Of a stretch of DNA of 64,000 nucleotides, positions 1-13,674 are shown in pieces. Source of the stretch: Albifimbria verrucaria (lineage: Eukaryota > Ascomycota > Sordariomycetes > Hypocreales > Stachybotryaceae); assembly GCA_020081605.1 (NCBI GenBank), contig JAHREC010000011.1, positions 5,288,525-5,352,524 on the forward strand, given 5' to 3'. The position numbers and the translations under genes were made by a program. Within the stretch, counting starts at the first letter, position 1; each line of letters begins with the position of its first letter. Under the pieces are notes generated by a model. The model had not been told where the DNA came from. It did no database searches and saw nothing but the letters and a program-made list of their open reading frames with translations.

Positions 1-336
1 GGCAAACAGCATGCCCATATTCAAGGCTCGTGAATACCTTCGAGGCATTAATTAAAATGCCCTGCATACACTTCTCGATGCGCAAAGGAGCCTCGGGCTG
101 CATAACGTCCAATTAGGTGATGTGGTTAAGCGCCGCTAGTCTCAGAGTCCAAACGATTTTGTTGCTCCGGGGTTTAGGCTCTCCATCAGGCTGCCTCGGA
201 AAAGGTGGCTGTGCTGTGGATGTAGAATTTCCTTTTGCCTCGTACCTACCATCCCTGGCGCCATTCCTAAGTCAATTTCAGATACAGCATTCTCCGAGCT
301 CGAGATACCCACATATCTGGCCACGGCTTTCGAGGA
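1..336. other. Upstream region of the NACHT-type gene
   Basis: No gene is recognised here. The short open frames on both strands show no domain and overlap each other. The stretch lies directly upstream of the STAND NTPase gene on the plus strand and probably carries its 5' region. Confidence 0.4.
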
Positions 337-3300
337 ATGGAGCCGCCAAAGGCTCCGCAGCGCCCCGAAGAGGCTGTTTTTAATGAGGCCCAGGATAAGT
401 TTCTATCGGGTTTGCATACCAAAGACCGAGCACTTTACTCGCCATGTGCCACTTCACACGACTTGCTGCTCGCTGTGGGGCAGCTAAAAGTCGTCGCCAC
501 CAACACCAAAGACGGGCAAAGACATCGCATCAAGGTAAATCGATGGATTGGCACAATCAGCAGTCTAGGAAAGGTTTTGAAACCCTATTTTGATACCGTT
601 GGAGTATTTGTGTCCTCCAATCCTCAATATGCCGCTCTCGTCTGGGGGTCTCTGCGCCTGATTCTTCAGGTCAGTTTCATCAATTTGTTTCCATCGTAAT
701 AATAAGATTGACCTAATGCAATCGTAGTTGGCTTCCAATTACACCGAGTTCTTTGACAAGTTGATAAGCTTACTGACAGGCATTACCGATTCATTTCCAC
801 AGTATAATTTGGTTTTCGGGATAGAGTTGCGCGGTAAGAGTGCCCAACTCGTGCGTAAACATGTTGGCGCAATCTACGAAGTGCTTCTCCAAATCTTTCA
901 TGCCGCAGTCCCAGTTTTTACCACCGCTGATGGAAGTAGGTTGCTTTCGTTCCTATAATGACCTAAAAATAACCCACCAATGGCCCGAACTATATTGAGC
1001 TGAAGCGAACCCCTGTAGTCATTAGGCAACTGATGTGGATGCCCTTTGATGTTCGGTTTGCCGAGTTGACCGAGCTCCTCTCTCAGCATCGCCAATCCTT
1101 GAACGGGATACTTGGGATTTCAACCATGGCAACCCTGTCTGATGAAACCAAGGTTGCGAGTGTGAACCGACAGGATACTGCAGCTGAATGGGCTCGAAGC
1201 CAAGAGGAGCGAGACGCCGCATCGAAAGAACGTATAGCCGCCAATGCAGAAAGGAAAGCCCGGCCAGAGTGGAGGGTGCACACTCACGAGAAGCTTGATG
1301 AAATCGCTCACCATTTCTTACTTGGAAAGCGGAGCTTGAGCAAGGCGCAACATAAGAGTATGTACTATCCTTGAAGAGTTATCCCGTGATACTTACTTCC
1401 GTCCACTCGTCTCCTTTTGAACTTGTTAACAAACTCAGATGAAATGTTCTCCACTGCACATGAACCCATATACCCACCAGACTACGAAGACGCAAGAGAT
1501 GTTGCTTCTCGTGTGCGTCTTGATGGAACAAAAGAATGGGTGTTTAGCACTCGCAGCTTTCAACATTGGTCCAGTAGACAATGCAGGGAAGAGCAAGAAG
1601 GCTCCTTTGGAGACAACGTCATGTGGATAACTGGTTCTGTGATTCTTACCCAGGCTCATTTGGGACTTGCTAACAAGGACTAGGCAAGCCCGGCGCGGGG
1701 AAAACCGTCTTGGCCACGTCTGTTATCGGTCACCTAGAGCAGTCTTGGCCAGAATGCCTCGTATTCTACTTCTTCTTCCGATCTGAATCTCTGCGTATCC
1801 AGTCACTCGATGCGGCTGAGCGCGCTCTCCTCACCCAGGTCCTTGCCAAAGGACGAGACGATATGGAGACATTGGATAAAATAGCTTTTGCCTCCCAGCG
1901 CTCGAAGAGTGGCCAGAAAAGTATACAGAGTCTGTTGTTTCCGATCTACTGCGCCTTTGCCTTCCTATCGACGCCGTCATCGTGCCAGAAGCAGTCGACG
2001 AATGCAACTCAATCAGTGAAGTCTTGAGCTACATCCAAGATATCCTGGCTATTCGGCCAAGAACTCGGTCCCTTCTTCTGAGTCGAATCAATGTATTAGG
2101 TTGAAGCAACTGGTGCCGAATTATCTGCATATTGAGTTCCTGAAGCCGGAGGTCTATGAAGATTTGAGATATTTCTTTGCTACGGAACTAGGCCTTCTGC
2201 ATAAGATGGGATTGCTTCCCAGAAAAAGTGGCAACTTGGAGCTTCTTGTACAGAGGTTGGTGCGTGGTGCAGATGCCATGTTTCTCTGGGCTCGATTAAT
2301 GGTGAGTCTGTTACACTCACCATCCACAACACCCGGCAACGTCTCGACGTCATGGAAAGAGTTACCGTCCCTGAAGGGCTGCAGGAAAACTACGAAAGGG
2401 TATTCCTCTTTATAGCCTCCACGGGCCCGACAGCGCTTGCGCTTGCCAGCAGATGCCTTGTCAGCTTGACCAGGAAGAACCAGCCTAAACGGTCGCATTA
2501 CTTGCGGGAGGTTCTGGTCATTCAGAATTGTTTAGACCAGTCGGCGTTGCTCGAGCGCATCTCCGACTTTGAAGAATCAGTTCTCATGTCATGTGCTGAC
2601 CTGATCGAGCGCTGCCCCGAAACAGACACCCAAAACTCACTTCGGCTGGTACACATCTCAATTAAAGATATGGCGAACAGTCTTGCCTTGAATAAAACCT
2701 GGGTTGATCGATATATAAACTGTGTGGTCCAATGCATCATATCGGATATTTCAAGTGCTTCAATGGACCTAGCCCGTTGTTGCGTCCTTGAGCTTCTACG
2801 CGCAGAGCCAGAATCAGACGCACATGGCCAGGCCGAAACAGGTTCGAAACAGGATAGATGAGTCGGATAATTTTGTTCCTTACGCAGCATCCAATATGCT
2901 GGAGAATCTCGTTGAAGCAGCTCGCAGCATTGCATCGTCAGATAACACACATTCCCATGTAACGTTAGCAGCCCGAGGGGGTTGATGCATGTGTTTCCTA
3001 TCCTGCACGACTTTTTGAACAAACCTTTTCTTCTCTCGAAATGGCTGTTCAATTTCTACCGTTTCACAGACGCGAGACAACCCTTTTACACAGCAGCAAA
3101 CGCATTCGCCGGCTCGATCCGTCGACATTGGTCCGGCAATATCCCAGTGGACGGGTATATACTCCTAGCTCTTGAGTATTTGACCGGCGAACTGGGTATG
3201 ATCATCCTGAGTTGTAGACAGGAACTCCGGCAAGACCCTGAAATCACATGGGACGAAGTGATTTCCTTCACCTATAGTCGACTCTTCTTCAATCCCGGGA

Positions 3301-4540
3301 GCACCTTGTATCTAAGCAGGGATGCAGCGCTCCGACAGTACTGGGAGTCACCGCGAAGCCATTATCAGCCGTGTCCAAAACTACAGCATTTCGACTTGTC
3401 ACCGCTTTGCCAGGGCTGGGTTGCTCGAATATGAGCCATTCATCAGTTTCGGCGTAGAATTTCTCGTAGATTAGCACGAGATTTTATTATGTATCCTCTC
3501 GTGGCTCAGGTATCCATTTCCCGACGAGGTCTCTTTTCCCACAGCCAGAAGTGATGACGCAAGATCTTTTCCATCCTTCGCACTGTATTCACTATTCATG
3601 CATCGGGCGATAACGTAGGAGGTCACTGGTCCTCACAGCTACTTCCCGGTGCCCTACAGCCATCAGACGCCACCACCTTCCGATGGTATAGGGGTCGTCC
3701 ATGCTTATGCACTTACAGCCTTCACTTTAGTCCTAGTGGGCTATATGTCGCTATATCTGAGAATACCAACACTGGAGCTTTGTATATCGCTTCTAGAGAG
3801 CAAGCAATATCAGTTTACCAACACTCCGTAGAGGGTCATCAGGGCCCGATGCTAACCTTTTCAAATATGCTACAGTTCAGTGCCGGCGCTGAGAGGCTAA
3901 GGAGCATTTTGTTTCACCCATTGCGCACAACTGTTGCTATAAAGACCTTTTCGCGGGTTCCAAAATATCCGAGTAACTGGGAGACGTACATACACATCTG
4001 GGATCTTCAAAAGGTAGGCTTTTCTGCATAGTGCTTCATAGAAGGCTCAGACACTCACAGTAATAACCAGAATACCCAGCATCAATTAAGAGCTACCAAA
4101 TCAGTTCGCGGCGGGAAATGATTGAGACTATGGGCTTCTCTGCTTGCGGATGCTATTTCACGGTCATGTTGAAGAATGGGAAGTGTGAAGTACTTCAGTT
4201 GGGCTGCATCGACCTTATTCCCCGAGCATCCCAGAACCAGACAAAGGCCAAAGCCTGGACTATTCAGCAACATCACAAAAGTCGGTGTCTCTAGTGCACT
4301 CCAGACTTTTGGATTTAGTTCTGCTCTAGCTAGGAACAGGCCCGGCGACAGCCGCGATGCATTCATAGTGAACAGCTCTAGATCGTTAAGCAGCGGGGTG
4401 CGCCCTGGTGCATTCCTAACTTTTGGCTAACAGAAAGAAAGTTATGGAGCGATCGCGCTAATGCAGCCTGCTGACGTCCCTGCATTGATTCGCTACACCA
4501 ACCGCTGGCCCTCACGCGGGTCGGGACGGACACACATACG
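337..4540 (+). pseudogene. STAND/NLR-like NTPase with DUF7708-like head and NACHT domain, frameshifted
   Basis: Fungal STAND proteins of this type act in non-self recognition or programmed cell death. Exons 337-669, 728-935, 1019-1357 and 1439-1633 join in phase through GT..AG introns and encode a DUF7708-like region (for example IGTISSLGKVLKPYFDTV). The 1634-1683 intron joins WITG to KPGAGKT, the NACHT P-loop, at about 1684-1707. A Walker-B-like VDEC follows near 1995, then an FLWARLM segment near 2280 typical of this family. The frame changes at 1917-1920 (AAAA), about 2095-2100, 2331-2333 (CCC) and 2975-2979 (G5), and two changes near 2858 and 3345 are not of the one-base-missing type. After about 3780 comes a beta-propeller-like tail (SILFHPLRTTVAI, YIHIWDLQK) and a degraded C-terminus to about 4540. 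The intact introns and P-loop argue for a recent gene; the number of breaks argues for a pseudogene. Confidence 0.75.
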
Positions 4541-4720
4541 TTAAGTCCGTTAGCTAACCCTACTAGTCCTCTGACTATAAATGACAATGGGCACGCGCTT
4601 TGCAAATTGAAACTCCATTCCTCATCATTGCGTTCATCTGCTGTAGCAGCTTCTCGTTAAATTGAAATCTCTCCCTTGACAATTAGTAAGGGCCCTATTA
4701 CTCTCGCCAAACTGGCCACT

Positions 4721-5621
4721 ATGTCCGCCATTTCAATCCCCAAAGGCTCAATCAAGCTTGCCGGCCTCCTCTTCAAGCCCAGCACTCTTACCAGAAAGCT
4801 TCCCGGTATCATCATACTCCATCCTGCTGGCGGTCTAAAAGAGCAGACAGTTAGTATATATGCCAAGAAGCTGTCTGAAAGGGGCCACGTCGTTATTTGC
4901 TTTGACGCCGCTCACCAAGGCGAATCCGAAGGTTTGCCTCGCTACCTTGAAGATCCAGCGGTCCGAGTATCAGATGCCTCTGCCGTAGCCGACTATCTCC
5001 AAGGCCTTGACTATGTAGACCCCAATCGTGTTGGCATTGTCGGCGTCTGTGCAGGAGGTGGGTATGCGACGGCGGCGGCGTCTAACGATCATCGCTTCAA
5101 AGCCGTCGCCCTTGTCAGTCCTGTCAACATGGGCCTCGGGGTCCGTCTCGGGCGCCGCGGCGAAGATGATGCAGCTCAGAAGCTTATCTTGTTCGAACAA
5201 GCCGCCCAAGCCCGACAAGCAGAGGCCCAGGGTGGTGAGCCGGTTCTTGTGCCCATCGTGCAACCCCTGGGCGAAAGCCCATCAGAGGAGGACAGGAAGG
5301 TCCACGACTACTACATGACCCCCGAGGACAGCATCCAAGATGGGTGAACAGGATGCTCCTCTATTCGCTGCCTCTGTTGGCCAACTTTGACCCCTGGCGA
5401 TTTGCGGACATCTACCTCAAGCAGCCTGTCCTTATTATTGTGGGGGAAATTCCGCACAGAGGTGGCAAGCTGAAGCGCTTTTCAACAGACTTGATGGTAA
5501 TAACAAGGGATTAAAGAATATTATTGTGCCGAAAGGCGGGCACGTAGACTTTTACGACCAGGACGAGTATGTCAGTCCCGCAGTTGATGAGATTGTCAAG
5601 TTTTTTAAGCCAGTATTTTAA
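4721..5621 (+). CDS. Dienelactone-hydrolase-like alpha/beta hydrolase (two frame changes)
   Basis: Predicted cytosolic alpha/beta hydrolase. The first in-frame ATG is 4721. The fold is readable in order: first strand and oxyanion region GIIILHPAGG, a HVVICFDAAHQGESEG loop, a nucleophile elbow GVCAGG with Cys in place of Ser as in dienelactone hydrolases, then ANFDPWRFADIYLKQPVLIIVG, and finally the catalytic His region VPKGGHVDFYD near 5540. The reading frame shifts by one missing base near 5337 and again in the G5 run 5442-5446; the third segment runs to the TAA at 5619-5621. With those two bases the protein would be about 300 residues, normal for the family. The substrate is unknown. It may be intact in the organism. 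AT-rich DNA starts right after the stop codon. Confidence 0.75.
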
Positions 5622-6255
5622 TTTTAGTTATATAAAAGTATAGATAAAAGAATAGATAATATAAGGGAGCCTAGTATTATAACCCTAGCTATTACAGTAA
5701 CTGAGATTATAGATTAATAATACGCCGATCTAGCTATATAGGATACTATATAAAAATAAGTTAAGAATAAGCTTTAATTATAAATGAATGAGCTAAGATA
5801 GAATAAAGGAAAATATTAAAAGGATTTATATATATTTATAAGAGAATAATATAATAAAGTTTATTAAAGTAGTTAAGATATAAAATTCAATAATATATAT
5901 ATATTATTATAGAAAGCTTTATTTAAAAATAAGTATACTTAAGTATATTTAATTAAATTATATAGAAACTTAATAGAAAGATTATTATAAGAAAAATATT
6001 TAATTTATATATATATATATATATTTTATTTTATTTTTATATTTTTAGTAATATTATAAGTAATAATAAGCATAATAATAGTTATATATATATTAAATAT
6101 TTAAAATAAGCTATAATTAAAGTAATATATATATATAAATATAGCTTATATTAATTATTCTATATAAATATTATAAAAAGAGAAATAAAAGTTGGATATT
6201 CACTTTAGTATTTATTATTCAGTTTAATAGGTTATAAATTTAACAAGTGTAGATC
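5622..6255. other. AT-rich block, probably RIP-mutated repeat
   Basis: Almost only A and T with many TATA-like runs and no coding trace I can assign. It has the same texture as the mutated retrotransposon further right, so it is probably an old RIP-mutated repeat. Its borders with hydrolase genes on both sides are sharp. Confidence 0.6.
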
Positions 6256-6268
6256 TCAATATATAGCT

Positions 6269-6920
6269 TTAGTGTTTCCTTTCAGCCTTATCAAAGGCAA
6301 ACTGAAGTCCAGCAGTGCCTCCTTTTCCAATGAACAGGTCCGCAAACCCCTCGGCCGTCTCAGAGCGAGCCCAATCCCGTTGAAGCTCACAAAAAGCTGG
6401 GCGCAGGACGTGAGTTTCGCACCAGCCTGTTCCAAGCGGCGCAACGCCGCATCGTGGGCGGCTAAAGAAGTCCCGCCGACAGCATCGACCGGAATGTAAA
6501 TTTCGTATCCTAGTGCCAGAAGATCCTCGGCCGGGAAAGCCAGGCACGCCTCGGTCCACAATGCGGTGAGGATCAGCTTCTTGCGGCCTGTCGCCTTCAC
6601 GGCCTTTTGGAACTCGACGTCCTCCCAGGAGTTGATAGTCGTACGGTCGATAGTAGGGATACCTCTGAGCACGCTGGCGACTTGGGGAACAGGGGCTTGT
6701 TGAATCCCGTCTGCACATTCACTGTAGAATGCACGATAGGCAGCTTATAGAGCAAAGCCGCGCGTGAAACAGAAACGATATTATTAATTAACTCTTGTCG
6801 ATCCATCGAAGCGATCGATTGGACTTGAACAGACTGGTAGTCGATGATAATGAAGGCCGAGTTCTGTGGGGTGAGGAGCCTGTCCTTGACAGGATCACGG
6901 ATAGGGCTTTCGCTAGGCAT
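6269..6920 (-). CDS. Isochorismatase-like (YcaC-type) cysteine hydrolase (two frame changes)
   Basis: Member of the isochorismatase-like fold, close in pattern to YcaC-type hydrolases. ATG at 6920 gives an N-terminus of usual length. The catalytic Asp lies in AFIIIDYQ. The middle part reads NSWEDVEFQKAVKATGRKK, followed by ALWTEACLAFPA with the nucleophile Cys, and YIPVDAVGGTS. The C-terminus is ELQRDWARSETAEG and ends at 6269-6271. The frame changes by one missing base in the run at 6684-6687 (CCCC on the coding strand) and in the run at 6391-6395 (TTTTT on the coding strand). Corrected length would be about 217 residues, right for the family. The substrate cannot be deduced. It is likely whole in the organism. 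Confidence 0.8.
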
Positions 6921-6953
6921 TTTGATAAAGGAGTCGGGATGATGGAGAAGCAA

Positions 6954-7857
6954 GGTAGTGTCAATGAATCTTGTGTTCGATATTGGATGATGAGAGTGAA
7001 TTTAGCAATAGAGACAGTTCCTGATAGCACTATTTATACTTCCCTCAGCAAGACAGGAGCTAGCTGGTTACTCGACTCGTGATATAGATGCTACACTGCC
7101 CTGCCACCTCGGAACTCTGTACTAAACCGTTTATCACCCGAAAGAACGGCCCAATCGGCAGCCGGTATCGAAAGCAATGTATTGGTGATCCCGTAAGGCC
7201 CGGGGTTCGAACCAGGCGAGAAGTATAAGCTGCCTAAAGGACCTATTTACTAACCCTAAGCGTGCTATATGCTGCAGGTCTGATTGGTAGAGCTAGGTTA
7301 TTCTTTAGGCTTATAATAATCTGGAGGTGAGAGGATAGGATGGTCTGAGCTGTTCCGGGGTTAATCGGGACGTTCAGGATCAAATATCAGCTGGTCGCCA
7401 TGAATGCCCAGATGCAGCCATGGCCCCACTCATGTGACACCCCTTCTATCTCCGCAGCTCCACTTCTATTTCCGAATCTAAGTCTGTTGTAAGGCAGCTT
7501 TTTTCTTTCTCGATATATGCAGTCTCAATCTAAACTTCGACCAACACATGAACATTTTAAAATGGAAATATGATGTGCTAGCAAGTTCTGAGGTATATGT
7601 TGAAGTTTGGACTCCACTACATATGAGTCACCACTATTTGTCTCAACCAATGGGCATACACTGAGGTGAACATCGAGGCATAGCTCATCTTAGTTCGCAC
7701 CCACCGCATATAGAGAGCAGCAATTTATAAGCGTTATGTCATATGAAAGGGTAGATGTCGCTAATAACAGGCGACTACCAATGCCAAGTGGATCACGTAC
7801 CACCACCTCAAGCAGCGCCACGCTCGTCATTTCGCGTTTAACATTGGTTTATAGGAT
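6954..7857. other. Intergenic region without recognised gene
   Basis: Moderate base composition, no convincing coding frame. A GGTTCGAACC box near 7203 resembles a tRNA T-loop, but no matching stems or other arms are found around it. I see no transposon ends. Confidence 0.4.
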
Positions 7858-8215
7858 TTGCGTGTTATATATAATTATATAATATACCTTTAAATAAAAT
7901 ATAATAAATAATAAATAATAAAAATAAATTTTAATTATAATTTTATAAGAAAACATTATTTAAAACCGTATTTAACTTAAGAAATAAATATAATTTAAAT
8001 AAATTTTATTACTTATTCTATTAATTTTAAGTATTTCTATATTAAAATATAAATTATATTTATTATAAATAAAACATAGAAATAGCTTATTAAAATAGTA
8101 AAATAGTTAATAAATTAAAGTCTTAATATTATATAAAGGTCTTAAGCTATTTTATATATAATGAAAAAATTTATATTATATAAATATTTAATATACTGGC
8201 TATATATTATACGGA
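7858..8215. other. AT-rich block
   Basis: Nearly pure A/T, no coding trace, abrupt change to GC-rich sequence near 8215. Probably a RIP-mutated repeat fragment. Confidence 0.55.
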
Positions 8216-8385
8216 TCCTTTTTGAGAGCGTATGGGCCTGGAACCGGCCCAAGCCTGTGGCCATCAGCGTGCCGCCGGCTCACGTAAAACCACTACACGA
8301 GAAAGCATTGGCAACGACGGCGAAAAGTACAAGTCTCGGCGGCGCAGATGAAAGCTCTGGCAAGGACGGAGCCCTAACCCCTTCT

Positions 8386-8938
8386 TGAGTGATGGTGACA
8401 TCTTGACAGCGTGGACGGCGCGGCTGTGTGACGGCGTGGCGTACCATCACGCTGGTCAGCGTCTTCAACATGTGCGGCCGCATACCGAGCGTTTTCAGAA
8501 CAACCGAGACCGTACTTGCAGAACTGCGTGCTGGCACTTCACGCCCAGGTGATGGCGGTGGACCTCGGCAGGCTCGGCGTCGCGGCCACGGCCATGCGGC
8601 AGGCCATCGTGGAGCAGACGACGACGGACTATGTAGCCCTCCGCGCCCGCATCACGCGAGACGCGCTGGAGCGCAACGACGACATACCCATGTACGGAAG
8701 TGCGAGCAGCTACGCCGTCATAATATCCAACTGGGCATCCGCAGGGCTGCACAGGGTGGACTTTAGGGCAGCGGCGGAGGAAGGCCGAACAGGGTCGGCA
8801 GACAGCTCGGCTCCCGTCAGGGTGCACGGGACGGTCCTGAACTTGGCCCCCGTTGTGACCTGTTGGCAAATTGTTAGCAGATTGTTGGCAAGGATGCAGC
8901 GGGTAACTACTGGATCATCTGACAGACTAGGTGCATAA
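8386..8938 (+). pseudogene. Remnant of a BAHD-type / trichothecene-3-O-acetyltransferase-like acyltransferase
   Basis: A GC-rich island between AT-rich blocks. Pieces of the C-terminal half of a fungal transferase-family (PF02458-like) protein can be read: DILTAWTARL near 8395, ITLVSVFNMCGRIPS near 8440, YLQNCVLALHAQVM near 8510, and then a frame from 8516 with AMRQAIVEQ, IPMYGSASSYAVIISNW and LHRVDF. These match the usual order, including the family's NSW/SNW...DF segment ahead of the C-terminus. Frame changes are needed at about 8430 and 8510, and the HxxxD half of the protein is missing, so it is a remnant. Such enzymes acylate secondary metabolites. The chromodomain retrotransposon begins 28 bp after its last codon. 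Confidence 0.6.
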
Positions 8939-8960
8939 GCGAGGAAAGTATGATGAGAGA

Positions 8961-8965
8961 GTTTG
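8961..8965. repeat. Target site duplication GTTTG (left copy)
   Basis: GTTTG directly before the left LTR start (TGTTACGA at 8966). The same five bases follow the right LTR end at 25411. This is the expected 5-bp duplication made by an LTR-element integrase. Confidence 0.85.
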
Positions 8966-9651
8966 TGTTACGAACCGTGCTAACATAATGCCTGAAACAC
9001 ATCGGAACGGACTAACCTAATATCCACAGAATAACTAAGGACTATATACCTTACCCTCTGACTAATTATAGATAATATAGAAGCCTATACTACGGAGAAC
9101 CTTATAAAAGAGAATTCTCTATATATAATAAATAGTTTAATAAATATATATTATAGAATAATAAAATAAAAATATAAAAAGAATCTATATATAATATTAA
9201 GTTAATAAATAATAATAAAAGAATATTATATAAGAATAATTAATATAATTAATATATTAATATAATAAGCTTAAATAAAGATATTAAAATATAAATTAAT
9301 AAAATTTATTAATTAAATAAGGAGTAAATAAATAAATTATTATTCTTAGGAATAATAAATATTAATATTATTTTAAAAATAAAAAAATAAAAACTTATTT
9401 TAAATAAAGTATTAATATATAAATAAAAATTTTCTTTTAATTATTAATTAAAAAATTATTAATTATTAATAATATATAATTATTAAATTATTTTTAATTA
9501 AATTTTTAAAGAATAATTTAATTTAATTAATAATTTAATATATATTATTTTAAATTAAAATAAACCTTATTTATTTATTTAAAAATAAATAACCTTAATT
9601 TTATTTATTTTATATTTATTTTATAATATAGAATAATCTTAAATTATTATA
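8966..9651 (+). repeat. 5' LTR of outer retrotransposon
   Basis: Begins TGTTACGAACCGTGC. The first 150 bp or so still hold many G and C; the rest is almost pure A/T. It pairs with 24724-25411. Confidence 0.9.
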
Positions 9652-12600
9652 TATTAATAGCTTTTATTTTAAATAATATTATTTATTATTTAAAATAATA
9701 ATTATAATAATTAATTAAAGAAATATCTAAAGCTAGGCTAAATAGCCTTAGCTATTATAACCTTAATTATTTACTATAAGTAATAATAAACTAGTATTAA
9801 TTTATACTCTATTTAATTATTAAATATAATTTAAAGTATTTTAAATTAAAGTTAATATATTTTAAAATTAATCTATTATAAAACTAAAAGCTTTATTAAA
9901 GCTAAGCTTATTAAATAAATTTAATAAAAATATTAATAAAATTAAAATATTCTTAGTTTAATATTAAATATATTTTATTTATTTCTTAAACTCTTTAATT
10001 AATATAGAAGGTAGAGTATTTATTATATATAAATAGTTTAAAAGGAGAATAGCTTTTTAATTTAATTTTATTATAGAAAATTATTATAAATATTTAATAT
10101 TTACTAAATATAATAATAAAATTAATAATATTTTTAATAATTATATATATTTTAAAAAGGCTATATATAAATAGTTTAAAGCTATAAATAAAAAAAAAAA
10201 AATAAAATAAAAAATTAAAAAAATTTATTAAACTTATTTAATATTAACCTATACCTTTAATCTTAAATATTAAGTATTATTCTTTAAATAAAATAATAAT
10301 ATTCTTATAAGTTTATTCTATAATAAATTTAAAAAAATATTAAAGATAAACTATATAAAATAAAATAATTAAAAATATTAACTGAATATATTATTATAGC
10401 TATTAAAATTAATAATTATTTATACTATTAAAGGCTTTAATATAAAGGAGCTAAAACTATAAACCTTTATAATTAAAAGAAAAGAATTAATAGAGAGAGA
10501 TATTCTATAGAATCTATATAGGATTTATAGAATTTAAGATTATTTAGAAGATTAATAATAAAAAAAGCCTAAAAAAGACTTCTTTTATTATAATTATAAT
10601 AAAAAAGCTATTATATATAAGATTATTATTTATTTAAGAAAAAAATAAAAAAAATAAATTTAGGCTAATTAAAAAAATAAATATTATTTTAATTTAATAA
10701 ATCCTAAATAATACCTAAATATACTAACCTTAGTATACTATAAATTATTTAAATTTAATATTTAACTCTTTATTAAAATAAAAATCCTAAATATATAGCC
10801 TTAAGAATTATAGAATAATTCTTTAAACTAACTAAATACTTTTAATATTTATAATATATAAAGATATAATAATATAATTAAAAAAATATTATAGAATCTA
10901 TATAAAAAAATAAATATAAATTATATAAATAAAGTAAAATAAATATTAACTTTAATCTAAACTATAAAAGCCTTAATAATATATACTTTAAGCTAAAAAG
11001 AATATATAATATATATAAAATCTAACCTAAATACTTAAAAACCCTTATAAAAAAAAAAAACTTAAATATTAAAATATCCTAAATAGATTAATAAAAAATT
11101 AACTTTATTAATATTTACTATAAATCTATAAAAATAAATAAATAAAATAAATTATAAATTAAGGCTATAATAATCCTTAAAGCTTTATTTAATATATAAA
11201 AACCTTAAACTTAAGGAAAATAATAATATAAGAATAAATATATAAACTAAAGGCTATATAATTATTAATTAGGTATTATATTTATAGTATACTTATTTAA
11301 TATATTTAAAGAATAAGATTCTAAATTAAGCTTTTTTATTTATATAAAGGATTAATAAATAATTAAACCCTATAAAAAAAAAAACTTATAATATTTTTTA
11401 TATATAAAAACTATCTTTATTTTAAAATTATTTTATTTATATTTAATCTAGAATATCTTTATAAATACTTAAATTAAAAATATACTATAAAATAATATAA
11501 AAAAGTATATTATATAGTTTATAAAAATAAAAAAATTAAATAGTTTTATATTTAAATTATATTTAATAATATCTATAAGCTTATAAAAAAATTAATAAAT
11601 AAAATAAAAAAATAAATATAGAATAGGAAACTATTAAAGAAAATATTAATAAAAATAAAAATAATCTCTTTAACTATCTATAAAATAAAATAGTATATAT
11701 TTAAGCTATAAAAATTAAAAAATTAATAATATTTAAAAGAAAATATAGGAGAAAACCTACCTTAATATATAAAGAATTTAAAATAATAATAGCTAAAATA
11801 AACTAAAAAGTAATATAAGAAGCTAAAAATAAAATTAATTTTAAGAAAAAAGCCTTAAAGATATTAAAATAATCTTAATATAATAAAATTATAAAAAAAT
11901 AAAAAATAAATAAAATAAAAATAACCCTTATATTCTTAACCTTAATAAAGAATTAAAAAGATTTTAAAACCTTAATTATATTTTATATCTTAAGGATAAA
12001 AACTAAAAAAAGAATATATTATAAAAGCTAATTATATATATTCTAGCCTTTATTATCTATATTATAAAAAAAAAAGAAAAGGATACTCTAAATATACTAT
12101 AATTTTATAATAAGTATTATCCTATAAAAATACTAAAATAAATATAAATAATATTATATCCTAGATATTATATATTATAAATATATATATAATATTAAAG
12201 GAAAAAGATTAAAATAATAAATAATTAATAAAATATAAATAATATATACCTAGGTATTATTATTAAAGAATAGTAGGAGATTTTAAACTCTAAATATAAT
12301 AAGAAAACTATTAAAAAAATAATCTATAAAAATATATTATTAAAATTAAGATTATAGAAAAGAAGTTAATTATTAAAATAAATATAAATATAATAAATAA
12401 CTTTATTAATTATAGAGTTATAAACTAGCTATAATTCCTATAAAGAGAAAAAAAAGAACCCTATTTAATTATAAATTATAAAAAAACCCCTTATTCTATA
12501 ATAATAAAAATATTAATAAATAAATATAAATACTAAAAATAATCTATATAAATATAAAAATAGATATTAGCTTTAATATTATTAAATTAAAATTAGTTTA

Positions 12601-13669
12601 TATTCTCCTAGGGTAATTATAATTATATTAAAAAAACCTATTAATTAACTTTATTATAAGCTAGATTATTTTAATTAGAAGGAAATTAATAAAGCTATTA
12701 AAGATTTAACTAGAATTAGATATTTAAAGTAATTTATTATTAAAATAAGAATAATATTATAAAAATAAATAAAAGCACTAAGTAAAAAATACTATATTAA
12801 GCTAAAAGTTAATATAATCTAGGATAAGATATAAATAAAATAAAGGAAATAATAGAAAAAAAATATTATTTAAATCTATTAAAGGTAGAGATAATATAAA
12901 TAGCTAAAAACCTATTTAATTAGAAGAAAGGATACTTAATCTTAGAAGAGAAAGAATAATTAAAGAATATCCTTAAAAATATTAAAAATATAATAAGCTA
13001 TTTTAAGAAGAACCTAAAATAGGGTTACTAGAATATATAGAATAGAATTATAAAATCTAGATTATTAATAAAAAAAATATACTTTTTAAAGATATATAAT
13101 CTTAATATTAAAGAATTTAAAGAACTTAAAGCTTATTTTAATAAAAACCTTTAAAAAGAATATATTTAATCTTTAAAATCCTTAGTAGAATATTCTATAA
13201 TATTTATATTAAAGAAAAATAAAAACTTAAATTAATAATAAATTATAAATAGCTAAATATAATTATTATTAAAGATTAAATATTATTATTATTAATTATA
13301 AAAATAAAGAATTATTTATATAAAAAAATTAATTTATAGCTTTAAACTTAAAAGGAATATATAATTTAATTTAAATAAAAAAAAATAAAGAATAAAAAAC
13401 TACCTTCTAAATAAAATTTAAATTATTTAAATACCTTATAATATCTTTTAAACTTATTAATATATTAATAATATTTTAATAAATAATTAATTATATTCTA
13501 TAAAACTATATTAATAAGTTTATTATAGTATACTTTAATAATATCTTAATATTCTTTAAAAATAAAATAGAATATAAAAAATATATATATTAAATTCTTT
13601 AAATATTATAGAATATTAAACTATTAATTAAATCTAATAAAAGTAAATTCTATATATAAAAATAAACTT
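9652..13669 (+). pseudogene. Outer element: gag and start of pol, heavily RIP-mutated
   Basis: Sequence parallel to 14345-18390 of the nested copy, but more mutated. Reverse-transcriptase remains are detectable around 13150-13669 by comparison with the nested copy. Stops occur in all frames. The nested element entered inside the region between reverse transcriptase and RNase H: the flanks ...CTTCCTTA and CCTTAGATATA align with one continuous stretch at about 18385-18400 of the nested copy. Confidence 0.7.
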
Positions 13670-13674
13670 CCTTA
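13670..13674. repeat. Target site duplication CCTTA of the nested element (left copy)
   Basis: CCTTA precedes the nested left LTR at 13675 and recurs right after the nested right LTR at 21927-21931. Confidence 0.85.

Noticed and set aside
7190..7225. tRNA-like T-loop box GGTTCGAACC
   Set aside because: The five bases on each side do not pair as a T-stem, and no acceptor, D or anticodon arms are found.
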